This document shows positions 1 to 6,312 of a stretch of DNA of 29,559 bases, piece after piece (positions within the stretch are counted from its first letter, which is position 1; each line of letters begins with the position of its first letter). The DNA comes from Litorivicinus sp. (lineage in GTDB: Bacteria > Pseudomonadota > Gammaproteobacteria > Pseudomonadales > Litorivicinaceae). A model generated the notes under the pieces. The model did no database searches. It was not told the DNA's origin and saw only the letters and a list, made by a program, of their open reading frames with translations. A program made the position numbers and the translations under genes. The stretch spans positions 1-29,559 of the forward strand of contig JAGYIK010000003.1 of NCBI GenBank assembly GCA_018402605.1, in the 5' to 3' direction.

Positions 1-166
1 CGCCGATTGCCAGTAGTGTGATGAGTGTGAGAACCGAGAGGCTACGAACCCAACGGCATTTCAACCAAATGCCTAAAATGAGCAGCAGCACCAATGCCGA
101 AAGGATGTGCAACGGCTCAAGAAAGAACCAGGCCACTTTTGAGGCGATAAAATAAAAATCAGCCAT
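1..166 (-). CDS. YdcF/DUF218-type membrane protein, N-terminal fragment (cut by window edge)
   Basis: A minus-strand frame opens at an ATG at 166 and runs off the left edge, giving about 55 residues that begin MADFYFIASKVAWFFLEP. It has one hydrophobic helix (about residues 19-33, rich in Leu) and a second beginning after the basic stretch KCRWVR. An N-terminus of two short membrane helices with an FFLEP-like turn is typical of YdcF/ElyC (DUF218) envelope proteins, whose catalytic-like domain would lie outside the window. In-frame ATGs also exist at 181 and 202. I prefer 166 because GGAAC lies just upstream. The family call rests only on the N-terminal pattern, so it is tentative. The gene is divergent from the next one and not flagellar. 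Confidence 0.5.
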   Translation of the reverse strand, partial: MADFYFIASKVAWFFLEPLHILSALVLLLILGIWLKCRWVRSLSVLTLITLLAIG

Positions 167-317
167 GTCGTTCCAGACCATAAGGATGGACGCATTGTTC
201 ATTGGGTGGGTGCGCCAAGCAAGCGTCACCTGTCATTTTTCTGGGCATGGCGGGTGATCTCTGGCCATCCGGACGCTGTGCGTATATTTTGTGTCTTTGG
301 ATTCGCTGGGAGTAATT

Positions 318-536
318 GTGTTTCGATTTGGTGGCCCTGATTGCAAAGTCTGCCGACTGATTCGCGTCTACCTCTTGGTCGCGGTGCCGGTTGTGATGAT
401 GATGTGGTTGCAACCGGACTTTCAGATTCCAGCAGGCATTGATGGTCGCGCAGTGGTCGGCTATGCCTTCGGTGTCGGTGTGGTGTTGATGGTGGCGTAC
501 CGGTACTACGTGGATATTTACAAGAAGCGCAAATGA
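318..536 (+). CDS. Small two-helix membrane protein with CxxC
   Basis: A 72-residue protein from a GTG at 318, chosen because GGGAG lies five bases upstream. An earlier in-frame GTG at 291 has no such site. The N-terminus is MFRFGGPDCKVCRLIR, with a CxxC at about residues 9-12. Two membrane segments follow (about 18-34 and 47-66), and the protein ends in the basic tail YKKRK. Its stop overlaps the next start by four bases (ATGA), so the two are translationally coupled. I do not recognise a function. The cytoplasmic CxxC next to a membrane helix could bind metal or act in thiol chemistry, but nothing in the sequence proves this. Confidence 0.6.
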   Translation: MFRFGGPDCKVCRLIRVYLLVAVPVVMMMWLQPDFQIPAGIDGRAVVGYAFGVGVVLMVAYRYYVDIYKKRK

Positions 537-772
537 GTACGGAAGGACCAAATTGCTGGAAGTGTCGCTACTTCAAAATCAGTTGGGATCCAAAATTCCC
601 CTACGAGTGTCAATCGATGAATTTCAAAAGTCTGGCACTGCCCTGTATCGAAGTGGCGCGCATTGATGGCCGGCCTTGTCAGTCATTTCGTGCCAAGTCT
701 GCCGATGCCGAGACGCCTGATACCGAGAAGAAGCAAGGAATCAAGGGCCAACAGACAGACCGTTACGTTTAA
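533..772 (+). CDS. Small cysteine-rich soluble protein
   Basis: A 79-residue protein starting inside the stop of the preceding gene (ATGA overlap). It contains five cysteines: a CWKC motif near residue 9, then C26, C38 and C49. The core WKCRYFKISWDPKFPYEC resembles a small conserved proteobacterial family that databases sometimes mislabel as uracil-DNA glycosylase. It is far too short for that enzyme and lacks its motifs. The cysteine spacing suggests a metal-binding (zinc or iron) module, which is inference. There is no signal peptide or membrane segment. The C-terminal 25 residues are polar and probably disordered. Its TAA abuts the stop of the convergent lipoprotein gene. Confidence 0.65.
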   Translation: MSTEGPNCWKCRYFKISWDPKFPYECQSMNFKSLALPCIEVARIDGRPCQSFRAKSADAETPDTEKKQGIKGQQTDRYV

Positions 773-1282
773 CTAGTCGCGCACCATCATGATCGGTTGA
801 TGCACTTGCGCGGGTTGTCGACACGATGTCCATCCTTGGAATAGAAAGATCGAGCAGCCGAAATTCTCACCGTGCCACGAGTTATCCTGAAGCCAATAGT
901 TGTCCACCGTAAGACCGGGGAAGACATTGGGATTCACTGGTGGATTGTCGCAACTTGATTCGATGATGCGCTTGAATTCGCCTTGCGTTGGCAGCCTCCA
1001 ACGTTCACCCGATTTGGCGGAAAAATCACGAATATAGGAATCTGCCTCTTGCCGCGTCAGCTTTAACGGCTCACCAAGACACTTTTTACCCCGAAAAGAT
1101 TGGCCCGCTTGGCAGCGATACCACACATCACCGGAGCTATGGGTTGCAATCCCAAGCGATGGGTCAACAATGAACTTTCCGTACTCTGTCGGCGAGAAGG
1201 CGTCCACACAGTCAATTTTATCGACCTCGCGCGCGCAGCCGGCGAGCACTATAGCGGCAAATATCGGCACTAAAATGCGCAT
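773..1282 (-). CDS. Lipoprotein with DUF1566-like domain
   Basis: A 169-residue protein. It begins MRILVPIFAAIVLAGC, a type II signal peptide whose lipobox places the lipidated cysteine at residue 16. The following residues are Ala-Arg, not Asp, so outer-membrane sorting is expected. The mature part contains ERWRLPTQGEFKRII followed by a region rich in Gly, Trp and Cys. That RLPT-x-x-E-F signature is typical of DUF1566 (Lcl C-terminal-type) domains, which occur in secreted or surface lipoproteins. Seven or so cysteines in the mature part could form disulfides in the periplasm. It is transcribed divergently from motA, and its start lies 160 bp from motA's. No role in motility can be inferred from sequence alone. 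Confidence 0.7.
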   Translation of the reverse strand: MRILVPIFAAIVLAGCAREVDKIDCVDAFSPTEYGKFIVDPSLGIATHSSGDVWYRCQAGQSFRGKKCLGEPLKLTRQEADSYIRDFSAKSGERWRLPTQGEFKRIIESSCDNPPVNPNVFPGLTVDNYWLQDNSWHGENFGCSIFLFQGWTSCRQPAQVHQPIMMVRD

Positions 1283-1369
1283 GTTTGCTCCTTCCGTCGC
1301 AACAGGTCATTTACTCTTCACGCAACTCCCATACTATATCGGATGACAAGTGAAAAACGTGACCGCAGG

Positions 1370-1396
1370 TAAATGTTTTCGGTTTCTGACCGATAT
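1370..1396 (+). promoter_or_regulatory. FliA (sigma-28) promoter for motAB
   Basis: TAAATGTT, then exactly 11 bases, then ACCGATAT. The flagellar sigma-28 consensus is TAAAGTTT-N11-GCCGATAA, so the spacing is perfect and the CCGAT core of the -10 element is intact. It sits about 48 bp upstream of the motA ATG in the 161-bp divergent spacer. Stator genes are classic class-III (FliA-dependent) genes, and fliA itself lies at the other end of this window. Confidence 0.75.
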
Positions 1397-1443
1397 GCAA
1401 GTACAACGGTGACGTTGGGTTCAAATCGAATTGGAGAGATGTA

Positions 1444-2202
1444 ATGGATATCGCGAGTGTCGTAGGCATCATTGGCGCACTGGCTTTGATTATCATGGCG
1501 ATGGGTGATCCCGCGCCCTTTGTCGACACTGCATCGATTTTGATCGTATTCGGTGGGTCAATCATGGCCACCTTGTACCGCTCAACACTCCCTGAATTTT
1601 TAGGATTCGCGGGCGTGATGGGTAAAGCCTTCGGCGGATATCCTGACAAACCTGAAGATCTGATTGTGCAGCTGGCCGAACTCGCCACGATCGCCCGTAA
1701 AGACGGCATGATTGCCCTTGAAGGCCAAGATATTAAGAACAAGTTTTTGGCCAAGGGCATCGCAATGCTGGTCGATGGAACCGATGGCAAGCTGATTCGG
1801 GTTTCACTTGAGCGCGAAAACGATCAGATGAAATCACGCCATGGTGCTGGTGCTGGTTTTTTTGAGGCATGGGCGGAAATTGCGCCGGCAATGGGTATGA
1901 TTGGAACACTTGTTGGTCTGGTATTGATGCTGGGTAACATGTCCGATCCAAAGGCGATTGGACCTGCGATGGCGGTGGCCTTGTTAACAACACTCTATGG
2001 TGCGTTGTTGGCAAACGTGATTTTGATTCCTTGTGCGATGAAGTTAAAAACCAAGTCTTCAATGGAATCGCTCAACAATGAATTGATCATTGAGGGCGTG
2101 ATGTTCATCAATGACGGCGGCAACCCACGCGTCATGGGTGATATCCTCGGATCGTTCCTTGACTCTAAAGCGCGTGAACGTGCTGTTGCGGCGATGGGCT
2201 AA
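1444..2202 (+). CDS. motA: Flagellar stator subunit MotA (PomA-like)
   Basis: A 252-residue inner-membrane protein forming, with MotB, the ion channel that drives flagellar rotation. Helix 1 is at about 4-20, helix 2 at about 28-45, helix 3 near EIAPAMGMIGTLVGLVLML (about 145-164) and helix 4 near 172-198. The proline in EIAP is the conserved channel proline of helix 3. The large cytoplasmic loop carries charged residues in IARKDG (Arg85/Lys86) and SLERE (near 121-125), the positions that contact FliG's torque helix. Length and motifs fit PomA. The region before helix 2 (MGDPAPFVDT) is slightly shorter than in typical PomA. The gene is led by a sigma-28 promoter and followed 11 bp later by motB. 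Confidence 0.95.
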   Translation: MDIASVVGIIGALALIIMAMGDPAPFVDTASILIVFGGSIMATLYRSTLPEFLGFAGVMGKAFGGYPDKPEDLIVQLAELATIARKDGMIALEGQDIKNKFLAKGIAMLVDGTDGKLIRVSLERENDQMKSRHGAGAGFFEAWAEIAPAMGMIGTLVGLVLMLGNMSDPKAIGPAMAVALLTTLYGALLANVILIPCAMKLKTKSSMESLNNELIIEGVMFINDGGNPRVMGDILGSFLDSKARERAVAAMG

Positions 2203-2213
2203 TCGGATAGGTC

Positions 2214-3488
2214 ATGGCTGAAGACGACGAGAAAATCCACGCAGAAGGTGAGGCTGAGGGCGAGTCAATCGAGGCGCCCGCCCCCGCTCCGGCAGCGGCT
2301 GTCGACGAGGAAATTCCCGCTGACGATCCGCCTGAGGAAGAAGAAGAGAAAAAGTGTGAGGAGTGTGCCCCCTGTAAGAAGGGTGCCCCTGCTTGGATGG
2401 CGACCTTTGCCGACATGGCGACGCTTTTGATGGCGTTCTTCGTATTGATTCTGTCGTTCGCCGAGATGAACGTCCCGAAATACAAACAGATCACGGGTTC
2501 ATTGAAAGCGGCCTTTGGTGTGCAGCGTTTGGTGCCGATTGTTGAGCCACCGAAGGCGCAAAGCATTATTGCGCGGGAATTTTCTCCGGCCGTTGCCAAG
2601 CCGACACCGCAGCAGACGGTCAAGCAGGATACGACCGACGAAATGAAGCGTGAGGTCGAGCCGCAGACCGAGAATAAAACCGAGGATTTCAAAGACAATG
2701 CCGACCTCCGCGCAGTAGAGCAGATCCTGGCTGCAGAAATTGCCGAAGGGCAGGTGGAAGTGAAGGTCGAAGACGAGAAGATTGTCGTTGAATTGGTTTC
2801 ACCTGCGAGCTCAGGTGGTGAGGGTGATACAGACAATGGTCGGCAACAGGCCGGGATTATTGATCAAGAATCCCTCGAGCTGTTTGCCAAGGTCGCCGAT
2901 GCGCAGGCGCAAATTGAGTCTGAGCTTGTGGTGAAAGATGCATCGCAAGCGGAACAGTCGATGCAGGGCCAAAGCGAGGGTGACAACGCGACTGCAGGTA
3001 CCTCAGGGAGTGCCGAAGGTGGTCCGTCTGATAAACAAAATGTGGATGAGCAGCTTGAGAAGATTCGTATGGAGCTGTCTCAGGATATTGCCCAAGGCCT
3101 CGCTGAAGTCGAGCGTGACGGCGACAAGATTATCGTGCGACTGGCGGAGCAAGGATCATTCCGGTCTGGCTTTGCCGATCTGCAGCCAACCTTCCTGCCT
3201 CTATTGGATCGTGTTGGTGGTGCCATTGCGCAAACCTCAGGGCAAGTGACAGTTGAAGGTCACACCGATAATGTGCCGATTGCGTTCAGTGAACGGTTCC
3301 AGTCGAACTGGGATTTGTCTGCAGCACGTTCTGCCTCAGTTGCTGACTATTTGCTCGGCAATACAGAGCTGCAACAGGGTCGTGTTACAGTAGCGGGGTT
3401 TGCAGATACCAAGCCACTGGAGTCCAATGATACATCTGAAGGCCGTGCTAAGAATCGACGGATTGAGATTATTGTCGATGGCGGCTAA
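2214..3488 (+). CDS. motB: Flagellar stator subunit MotB (PomB-like), extended
   Basis: A 424-residue stator subunit, clearly longer than the roughly 300-residue norm. Residues 1-46 are strongly acidic. Next come a Cys cluster (CEECAPC, 48-54) and the single membrane helix TFADMATLLMAFFVLILSF, with the ion-binding aspartate at residue 67. The wording WMATFAD...LSFAEM is closer to sodium-type PomB than to proton-type MotB. The C-terminus is an OmpA/MotB peptidoglycan-binding domain with VEGHTDNVPI, NWDLSAARS and AKNRRIEI. Between helix and OmpA domain lies an enlarged linker containing two similar segments (EVKVEDEKIVVELV and EVERDGDKIIVRLA), suggesting an internal duplication. The ORF overlaps the following Sel1 gene by 11 bp. 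Sodium use is inferred by similarity only. Confidence 0.93.
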   Translation: MAEDDEKIHAEGEAEGESIEAPAPAPAAAVDEEIPADDPPEEEEEKKCEECAPCKKGAPAWMATFADMATLLMAFFVLILSFAEMNVPKYKQITGSLKAAFGVQRLVPIVEPPKAQSIIAREFSPAVAKPTPQQTVKQDTTDEMKREVEPQTENKTEDFKDNADLRAVEQILAAEIAEGQVEVKVEDEKIVVELVSPASSGGEGDTDNGRQQAGIIDQESLELFAKVADAQAQIESELVVKDASQAEQSMQGQSEGDNATAGTSGSAEGGPSDKQNVDEQLEKIRMELSQDIAQGLAEVERDGDKIIVRLAEQGSFRSGFADLQPTFLPLLDRVGGAIAQTSGQVTVEGHTDNVPIAFSERFQSNWDLSAARSASVADYLLGNTELQQGRVTVAGFADTKPLESNDTSEGRAKNRRIEIIVDGG

Positions 3489-4176
3489 GCGACTGCTTGC
3501 TGCCTTTTTTTGCCTGTATTCTGTTATCGCGGTTGCAAATGTTGAACCTGGCGTCAAGGCACTGGAGCGCGGACATCATTCGACTGCGCTTCGCGCCTGG
3601 TTGCCGCTAGCCCGAGAGGGCGATCCGAAAGCACAAAATAATGTTGGCCTCATGTACGAGCGAGGACTCGGTGTCACGCAAAGTTATCCCGATGCGATGA
3701 ACTGGTATCGGCAGGCGGCTGAACAGGGCCTACCTGAAGCCCATCATAATCTCGGTCTGTTGTACTACTCTGGATTTGGCACCGCGGTGAATGATCGCGA
3801 GGCGTTTCGGCGTTTTCGTGCTGCCGCTGAAAAAGAGCTTCCGCAGTCGCAATATATGTTGGGTCTGATGGTCTATTACGGCCGTGCAACAGAAGCCAAT
3901 CCCCAGATCGCCAAAGGTCTCTTTGAAGCGGCCGCATTGCAAGGCTATGCAGAAGCGCAATACTTGCTGGGCTTTGTGCTGCAGTCTGGGGATTTGGGCA
4001 CCCCCAACTCGATGGCAGCCTTTGTCTGGTCCAAAATTGCCCATGACCAGGGGATCGAGCTGGCCGGCGAGCTGAACTATATGACCACCCTCGTGCTTGA
4101 TGATGCTGAACAAGCACGTGCGGCGCAGTTGACTGAGCGGTGTCGCGCCTCGAATTACGCTGATTGCCCCAAATAG
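3478..4176 (+). CDS. Secreted Sel1-repeat protein
   Basis: A 232-residue protein whose ATG at 3478 lies within the end of motB (11-bp overlap), so it is probably translationally coupled. The frame is open further upstream, but this start gives a proper signal peptide (MAAKRLLAAFFCLYSVIAVA). The mature protein has four Sel1-like repeats of about 36 residues: AQNNVGLMYERGLGV, AHHNLGLLYYSGFGT, SQYMLGLMVYYGRA and AQYLLGFVLQSG. Sel1 proteins are periplasmic or secreted adaptor solenoids. MotX in Vibrio also contains Sel1 repeats and helps anchor PomAB, so an accessory role in assembling the stator is an attractive inference. I see no specific MotX signature beyond the repeats. Confidence 0.75.
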   Translation: MAAKRLLAAFFCLYSVIAVANVEPGVKALERGHHSTALRAWLPLAREGDPKAQNNVGLMYERGLGVTQSYPDAMNWYRQAAEQGLPEAHHNLGLLYYSGFGTAVNDREAFRRFRAAAEKELPQSQYMLGLMVYYGRATEANPQIAKGLFEAAALQGYAEAQYLLGFVLQSGDLGTPNSMAAFVWSKIAHDQGIELAGELNYMTTLVLDDAEQARAAQLTERCRASNYADCPK

Positions 4177-4187
4177 ACAAAAATCCC

Positions 4188-4214
4188 TAAAGACTTCCCT
4201 ATTCCGCCCGATTC
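4188..4214 (+). promoter_or_regulatory. FliA (sigma-28) promoter for fliS
   Basis: TAAAGACT, 11 bases, CCCGATTC. The -35 element matches TAAAG and the -10 element keeps the CCGAT core at the exact consensus spacing. It lies 41 bp upstream of the fliS ATG, just after the Sel1 gene's stop. Late expression of the flagellin chaperone fits FliA control. Confidence 0.6.
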
Positions 4215-4255
4215 TATGTGTATCAAGAAACACTCGAACACAGAGGGGCGGGTTC

Positions 4256-4673
4256 ATGGCATTTCGCAAAAAAGGTCTGGCAAGTTACGGTGAAGTGAGC
4301 GTTCAGGCAGGTACAGCCTACGCCGACAGCGTGCAGTTGATTCAGATGTTGTTTGACGGGTTGATCGACTCATTGTCGGCAGCTGAGGGTCAAATCGAAC
4401 GTAAAGAAATTCAGGCCAAAGGCGAATCATTGAGTCGTGCGACACGCATCGTACTCGGTCTTCAGGGATCATTGGATCTTGAGAAGGGTGGCGAAATCGC
4501 AGCCAACCTGGCAGATCTCTATGACTACTGCATCCGCCGGGCTTGATGCACGCCAATCTGAAAATGATGTCGAAGCAGTGCAAGAAGTGAAAAAGCTCAT
4601 GGGCGAGATCCGTGAAGCCTGGGCGCAAGTGCCAGAACTTCTCACGCAACAACAAGCGGCAAATAACTACTAA
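4256..4673 (+). CDS. fliS: Flagellin export chaperone FliS (frame broken by two 1-base deletions)
   Basis: FliS binds the C-terminus of flagellin in the cytoplasm and keeps it unpolymerised until export. The N-terminal 96 codons read through QLIQMLFDGLIDSLSAAEGQ and LADLYDYCIRR, both good FliS signatures. The frame then stops at a TGA. Adding one C near 4543 and one A in the run at 4561-4564 restores RRALMHANLKNDVEAV, a textbook FliS sequence, and joins it to the downstream frame ending in QQQAANNY. With both bases added the gene is exactly 140 codons. Start at 4256, after GAGGGGCGGG. fliD and flagellin genes are not in the window. The breaks look like consensus errors rather than inactivation. 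Confidence 0.85.
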
Positions 4674-4963
4674 TGATTGCCGCGGTCGATACCAGCTCTG
4701 AATCGCAAGTGATCCAGCCAGGCGCGCCACTTGAGCGTGCCGCTGGGCCTCTGTTTAAGGAGTTGTATACCGGCCTCATTGACGTGGAAGACCCGATCGC
4801 GTTTGGTCCTATGTTGGCTCGGGACACGCGGTCGTTATTCGCGCACACAACAGATATTCAGACCCTCGCGCAGTTCCATTCGTTGCACCAAGTGCCGAAG
4901 AAGAATGGAACGCCTTACCACCACAAAACCTATTTGAGTACGGTCGAACAACTCAAAGCTTGA
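4673..4963 (+). CDS. Hypothetical protein in the fliT position
   Basis: A 96-residue soluble protein whose ATG overlaps the fliS stop (TAATG). In the usual order (fliD-fliS-fliT-fleQ) this slot belongs to the FliT-type chaperone. I see no convincing FliT sequence: it lacks the long amphipathic helices expected, and instead has DVEDPIAFGPMLARDTRS and a His-rich stretch (FHSLHQ...YHHKTY). It has no signal peptide or membrane segment. Close coupling to fliS suggests a flagellar job, perhaps as a late chaperone or export partner, but that is inference from position alone. Confidence 0.6.
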   Translation: MIAAVDTSSESQVIQPGAPLERAAGPLFKELYTGLIDVEDPIAFGPMLARDTRSLFAHTTDIQTLAQFHSLHQVPKKNGTPYHHKTYLSTVEQLKA

Positions 4964-4991
4964 ACAGATTCTTGTTCTTTCTACGGTTTTC

Positions 4992-5021
4992 ATTGAGCTC
5001 CTCGCTCAGTCTTTATATGCT
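4992..5021 (+). promoter_or_regulatory. Possible sigma-70 promoter with dyad upstream of fleQ
   Basis: TTGAGC (4993-4998), a 17-base spacer and TATGCT (5016-5021) match a sigma-70 promoter at four of six positions in each box. The same stretch holds the near-perfect inverted repeat ATTGAGC-N5-GCTCAGT (4992-5010), overlapping the -35 region, where a repressor could sit. Master flagellar regulators usually have a sigma-70-type promoter, so the location is reasonable. The match is weak. Confidence 0.3.
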
Positions 5022-5060
5022 TAGGCGCACATAATAGAACGATTTCGAGGTCAACCGCCC

Positions 5061-6146
5061 ATGGCGCTTGAGATGATCATCGGCAAAAGCCGGGCGGTCA
5101 GTGAATTGCGTGGTCTGGTTAAACAGGCAGCCACATCCGATGCGAGTGTTTTAATCCTTGGTGAGAGCGGGACCGGTAAAGAGCTGGTTGCACGCGCATT
5201 GCACTCGGGCTCAACGCGCTCGCATAAACAATTTGTGCCAGTGAACTGCGGGGCCATCCCGAAAGAGTTGCTCGAGTCGGAATTATTTGGCCATAAAAAA
5301 GGCGCCTTTACCGGTGCGATCTCGGATCGGGTTGGCCGATTTGAGTTGGCCAGTGATGGCACCCTGTTTCTCGATGAAATTGGCGACATGCCACTGGAGA
5401 TGCAGGTCAAGCTCCTGCGCGTGCTGCAAGAGCGTTCCGTCGATCCAGTCGGTTCAACCAAATCGATCCCAATTAACGTCCGCGTTGTGGCTGCAACCCA
5501 TCGAAACCTTGAAACCCATATAGAGCGCGGTGACTTCCGAGAAGATCTGTTTTATCGCTTAAACGTGATCCCGATCATTTTGCCCGCGCTTCGTGAGCGA
5601 AAGGAAGATATTCCAGAGCTCGTGCAGCATTACCTGAGTCAGCTTGGGAACGCCAATGGTGTGCCGATGTTTGATGGCGCCCTAATGGAAGCACTGTGTG
5701 AGTATCATTGGCCCGGCAACATCCGAGAGCTGGTGAACTTAGTGCATCGTTTATGTTGTTTCTTCCCGAATCAAAAAGTCGCCCTCTCGAAAATCCCGTC
5801 CACGCTATTGCCGCGACCTATCGCAGCCTTTGGTGCCACCCGGACAACAGCCTTTAGTGACGGTGCACCCATCCAAGCGGAGCTCGATCTTTCGCTGTAT
5901 GGCCCGGATGCCGAGAATCCAGTTGAAGATGTCATTATGCGTGCCCAAGGTGGCTTGCCTGGGCCCAATTTGGTGGCTTTTCCGCAAGATGGATTGCATT
6001 TGAAAGATCATTTGGCGGACATTGAGCGCGACTTAATCATGAAAGCGTTGGAGGAGTCTGACGGCAATGTCTCGCAGTCGGCTCGGCTCCTGAATTTGCA
6101 ACGCACGACCCTGATCGAAAAGATCAATAAGTACAACCTCGCCTAA
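5061..6146 (+). CDS. fleQ: Sigma-54 activator, FleQ/FlrA type, lacking the N-terminal domain
   Basis: A 361-residue enhancer-binding protein, about 130 residues shorter than FleQ/FlrA. The AAA+ domain starts almost at residue 1. It has Walker A GESGTGKE, the sigma-54 contact loop GAFTGA, Walker B LFLDEIGDMP, and arginine-finger region FREDLFYRLNVIP. The C-terminal Fis-type helix-turn-helix (KALEESDGNVSQSARLLNLQRTTLIEKI) closely resembles FleQ. The missing N-terminal FleQ domain and the following linker normally include the LFRS motif that binds c-di-GMP; here that position reads ALEM. The upstream spacer is only 97 bp, so the domain is truly absent as assembled. The gene precedes the FleR homologue, matching the fleQ-(fleS)-fleR order. 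It should activate class-II flagellar promoters with RpoN. Confidence 0.88.
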   Translation: MALEMIIGKSRAVSELRGLVKQAATSDASVLILGESGTGKELVARALHSGSTRSHKQFVPVNCGAIPKELLESELFGHKKGAFTGAISDRVGRFELASDGTLFLDEIGDMPLEMQVKLLRVLQERSVDPVGSTKSIPINVRVVAATHRNLETHIERGDFREDLFYRLNVIPIILPALRERKEDIPELVQHYLSQLGNANGVPMFDGALMEALCEYHWPGNIRELVNLVHRLCCFFPNQKVALSKIPSTLLPRPIAAFGATRTTAFSDGAPIQAELDLSLYGPDAENPVEDVIMRAQGGLPGPNLVAFPQDGLHLKDHLADIERDLIMKALEESDGNVSQSARLLNLQRTTLIEKINKYNLA

Positions 6147-6258
6147 GCGTATCTGCCCGCTCGCGTTCCTGTCGGGAACCCGTCAACTCGCATCCAACCA
6201 GCCCTCTTTGCCACATTGCCGCCTCTGAAACCGGCGTCCGGCGGTGCTTTGCCGGCTC

Positions 6259-6274
6259 TGGCATGCCACTTGCT
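6259..6274 (+). promoter_or_regulatory. Sigma-54 (RpoN) promoter for the FleR/FlrC-type gene
   Basis: TGGCATGCCACTTGCT matches the sigma-54 consensus TGGCAYR-N4-TTGCW. The invariant GG (6260-6261) and GC (6272-6273) are separated by exactly 10 bases. The ATG of the downstream activator lies about 40 bp after the GC. This places fleR and probably the fliE operon behind it under RpoN, presumably activated by the neighbouring FleQ protein. The spacer 6147-6258 also has GC-rich hairpins (for example GTTCC-TGTCG-GGAAC) but no T-tract, so no terminator is called. Confidence 0.8.
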
Positions 6275-6312
6275 TTCAACTGGGCAGAAGTTAACCAGGT
6301 GAGTGTATAAGC

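Noticed and set aside
533..772. Uracil-DNA glycosylase
   Set aside because: The resemblance is only to small proteins mislabelled that way; 79 residues without the catalytic motifs cannot be the enzyme.
1733..2062. Minus-strand frame of 109 residues within motA
   Set aside because: Shadow of motA, low-quality composition and no start signal.
2165..2836. Long minus-strand open frame opposite motA/motB
   Set aside because: Ser/Thr-rich shadow of the acidic motB coding strand; no ribosome site and no recognisable protein.
4673..4963. Calling this gene fliT outright
   Set aside because: Only its position supports the name; sequence features of FliT are not visible.
6165..6260. Rho-independent terminator after the FleQ-type gene
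   Set aside because: GC-rich hairpins are present but there is no following T-tract, and the sigma-54 promoter overlaps the region.
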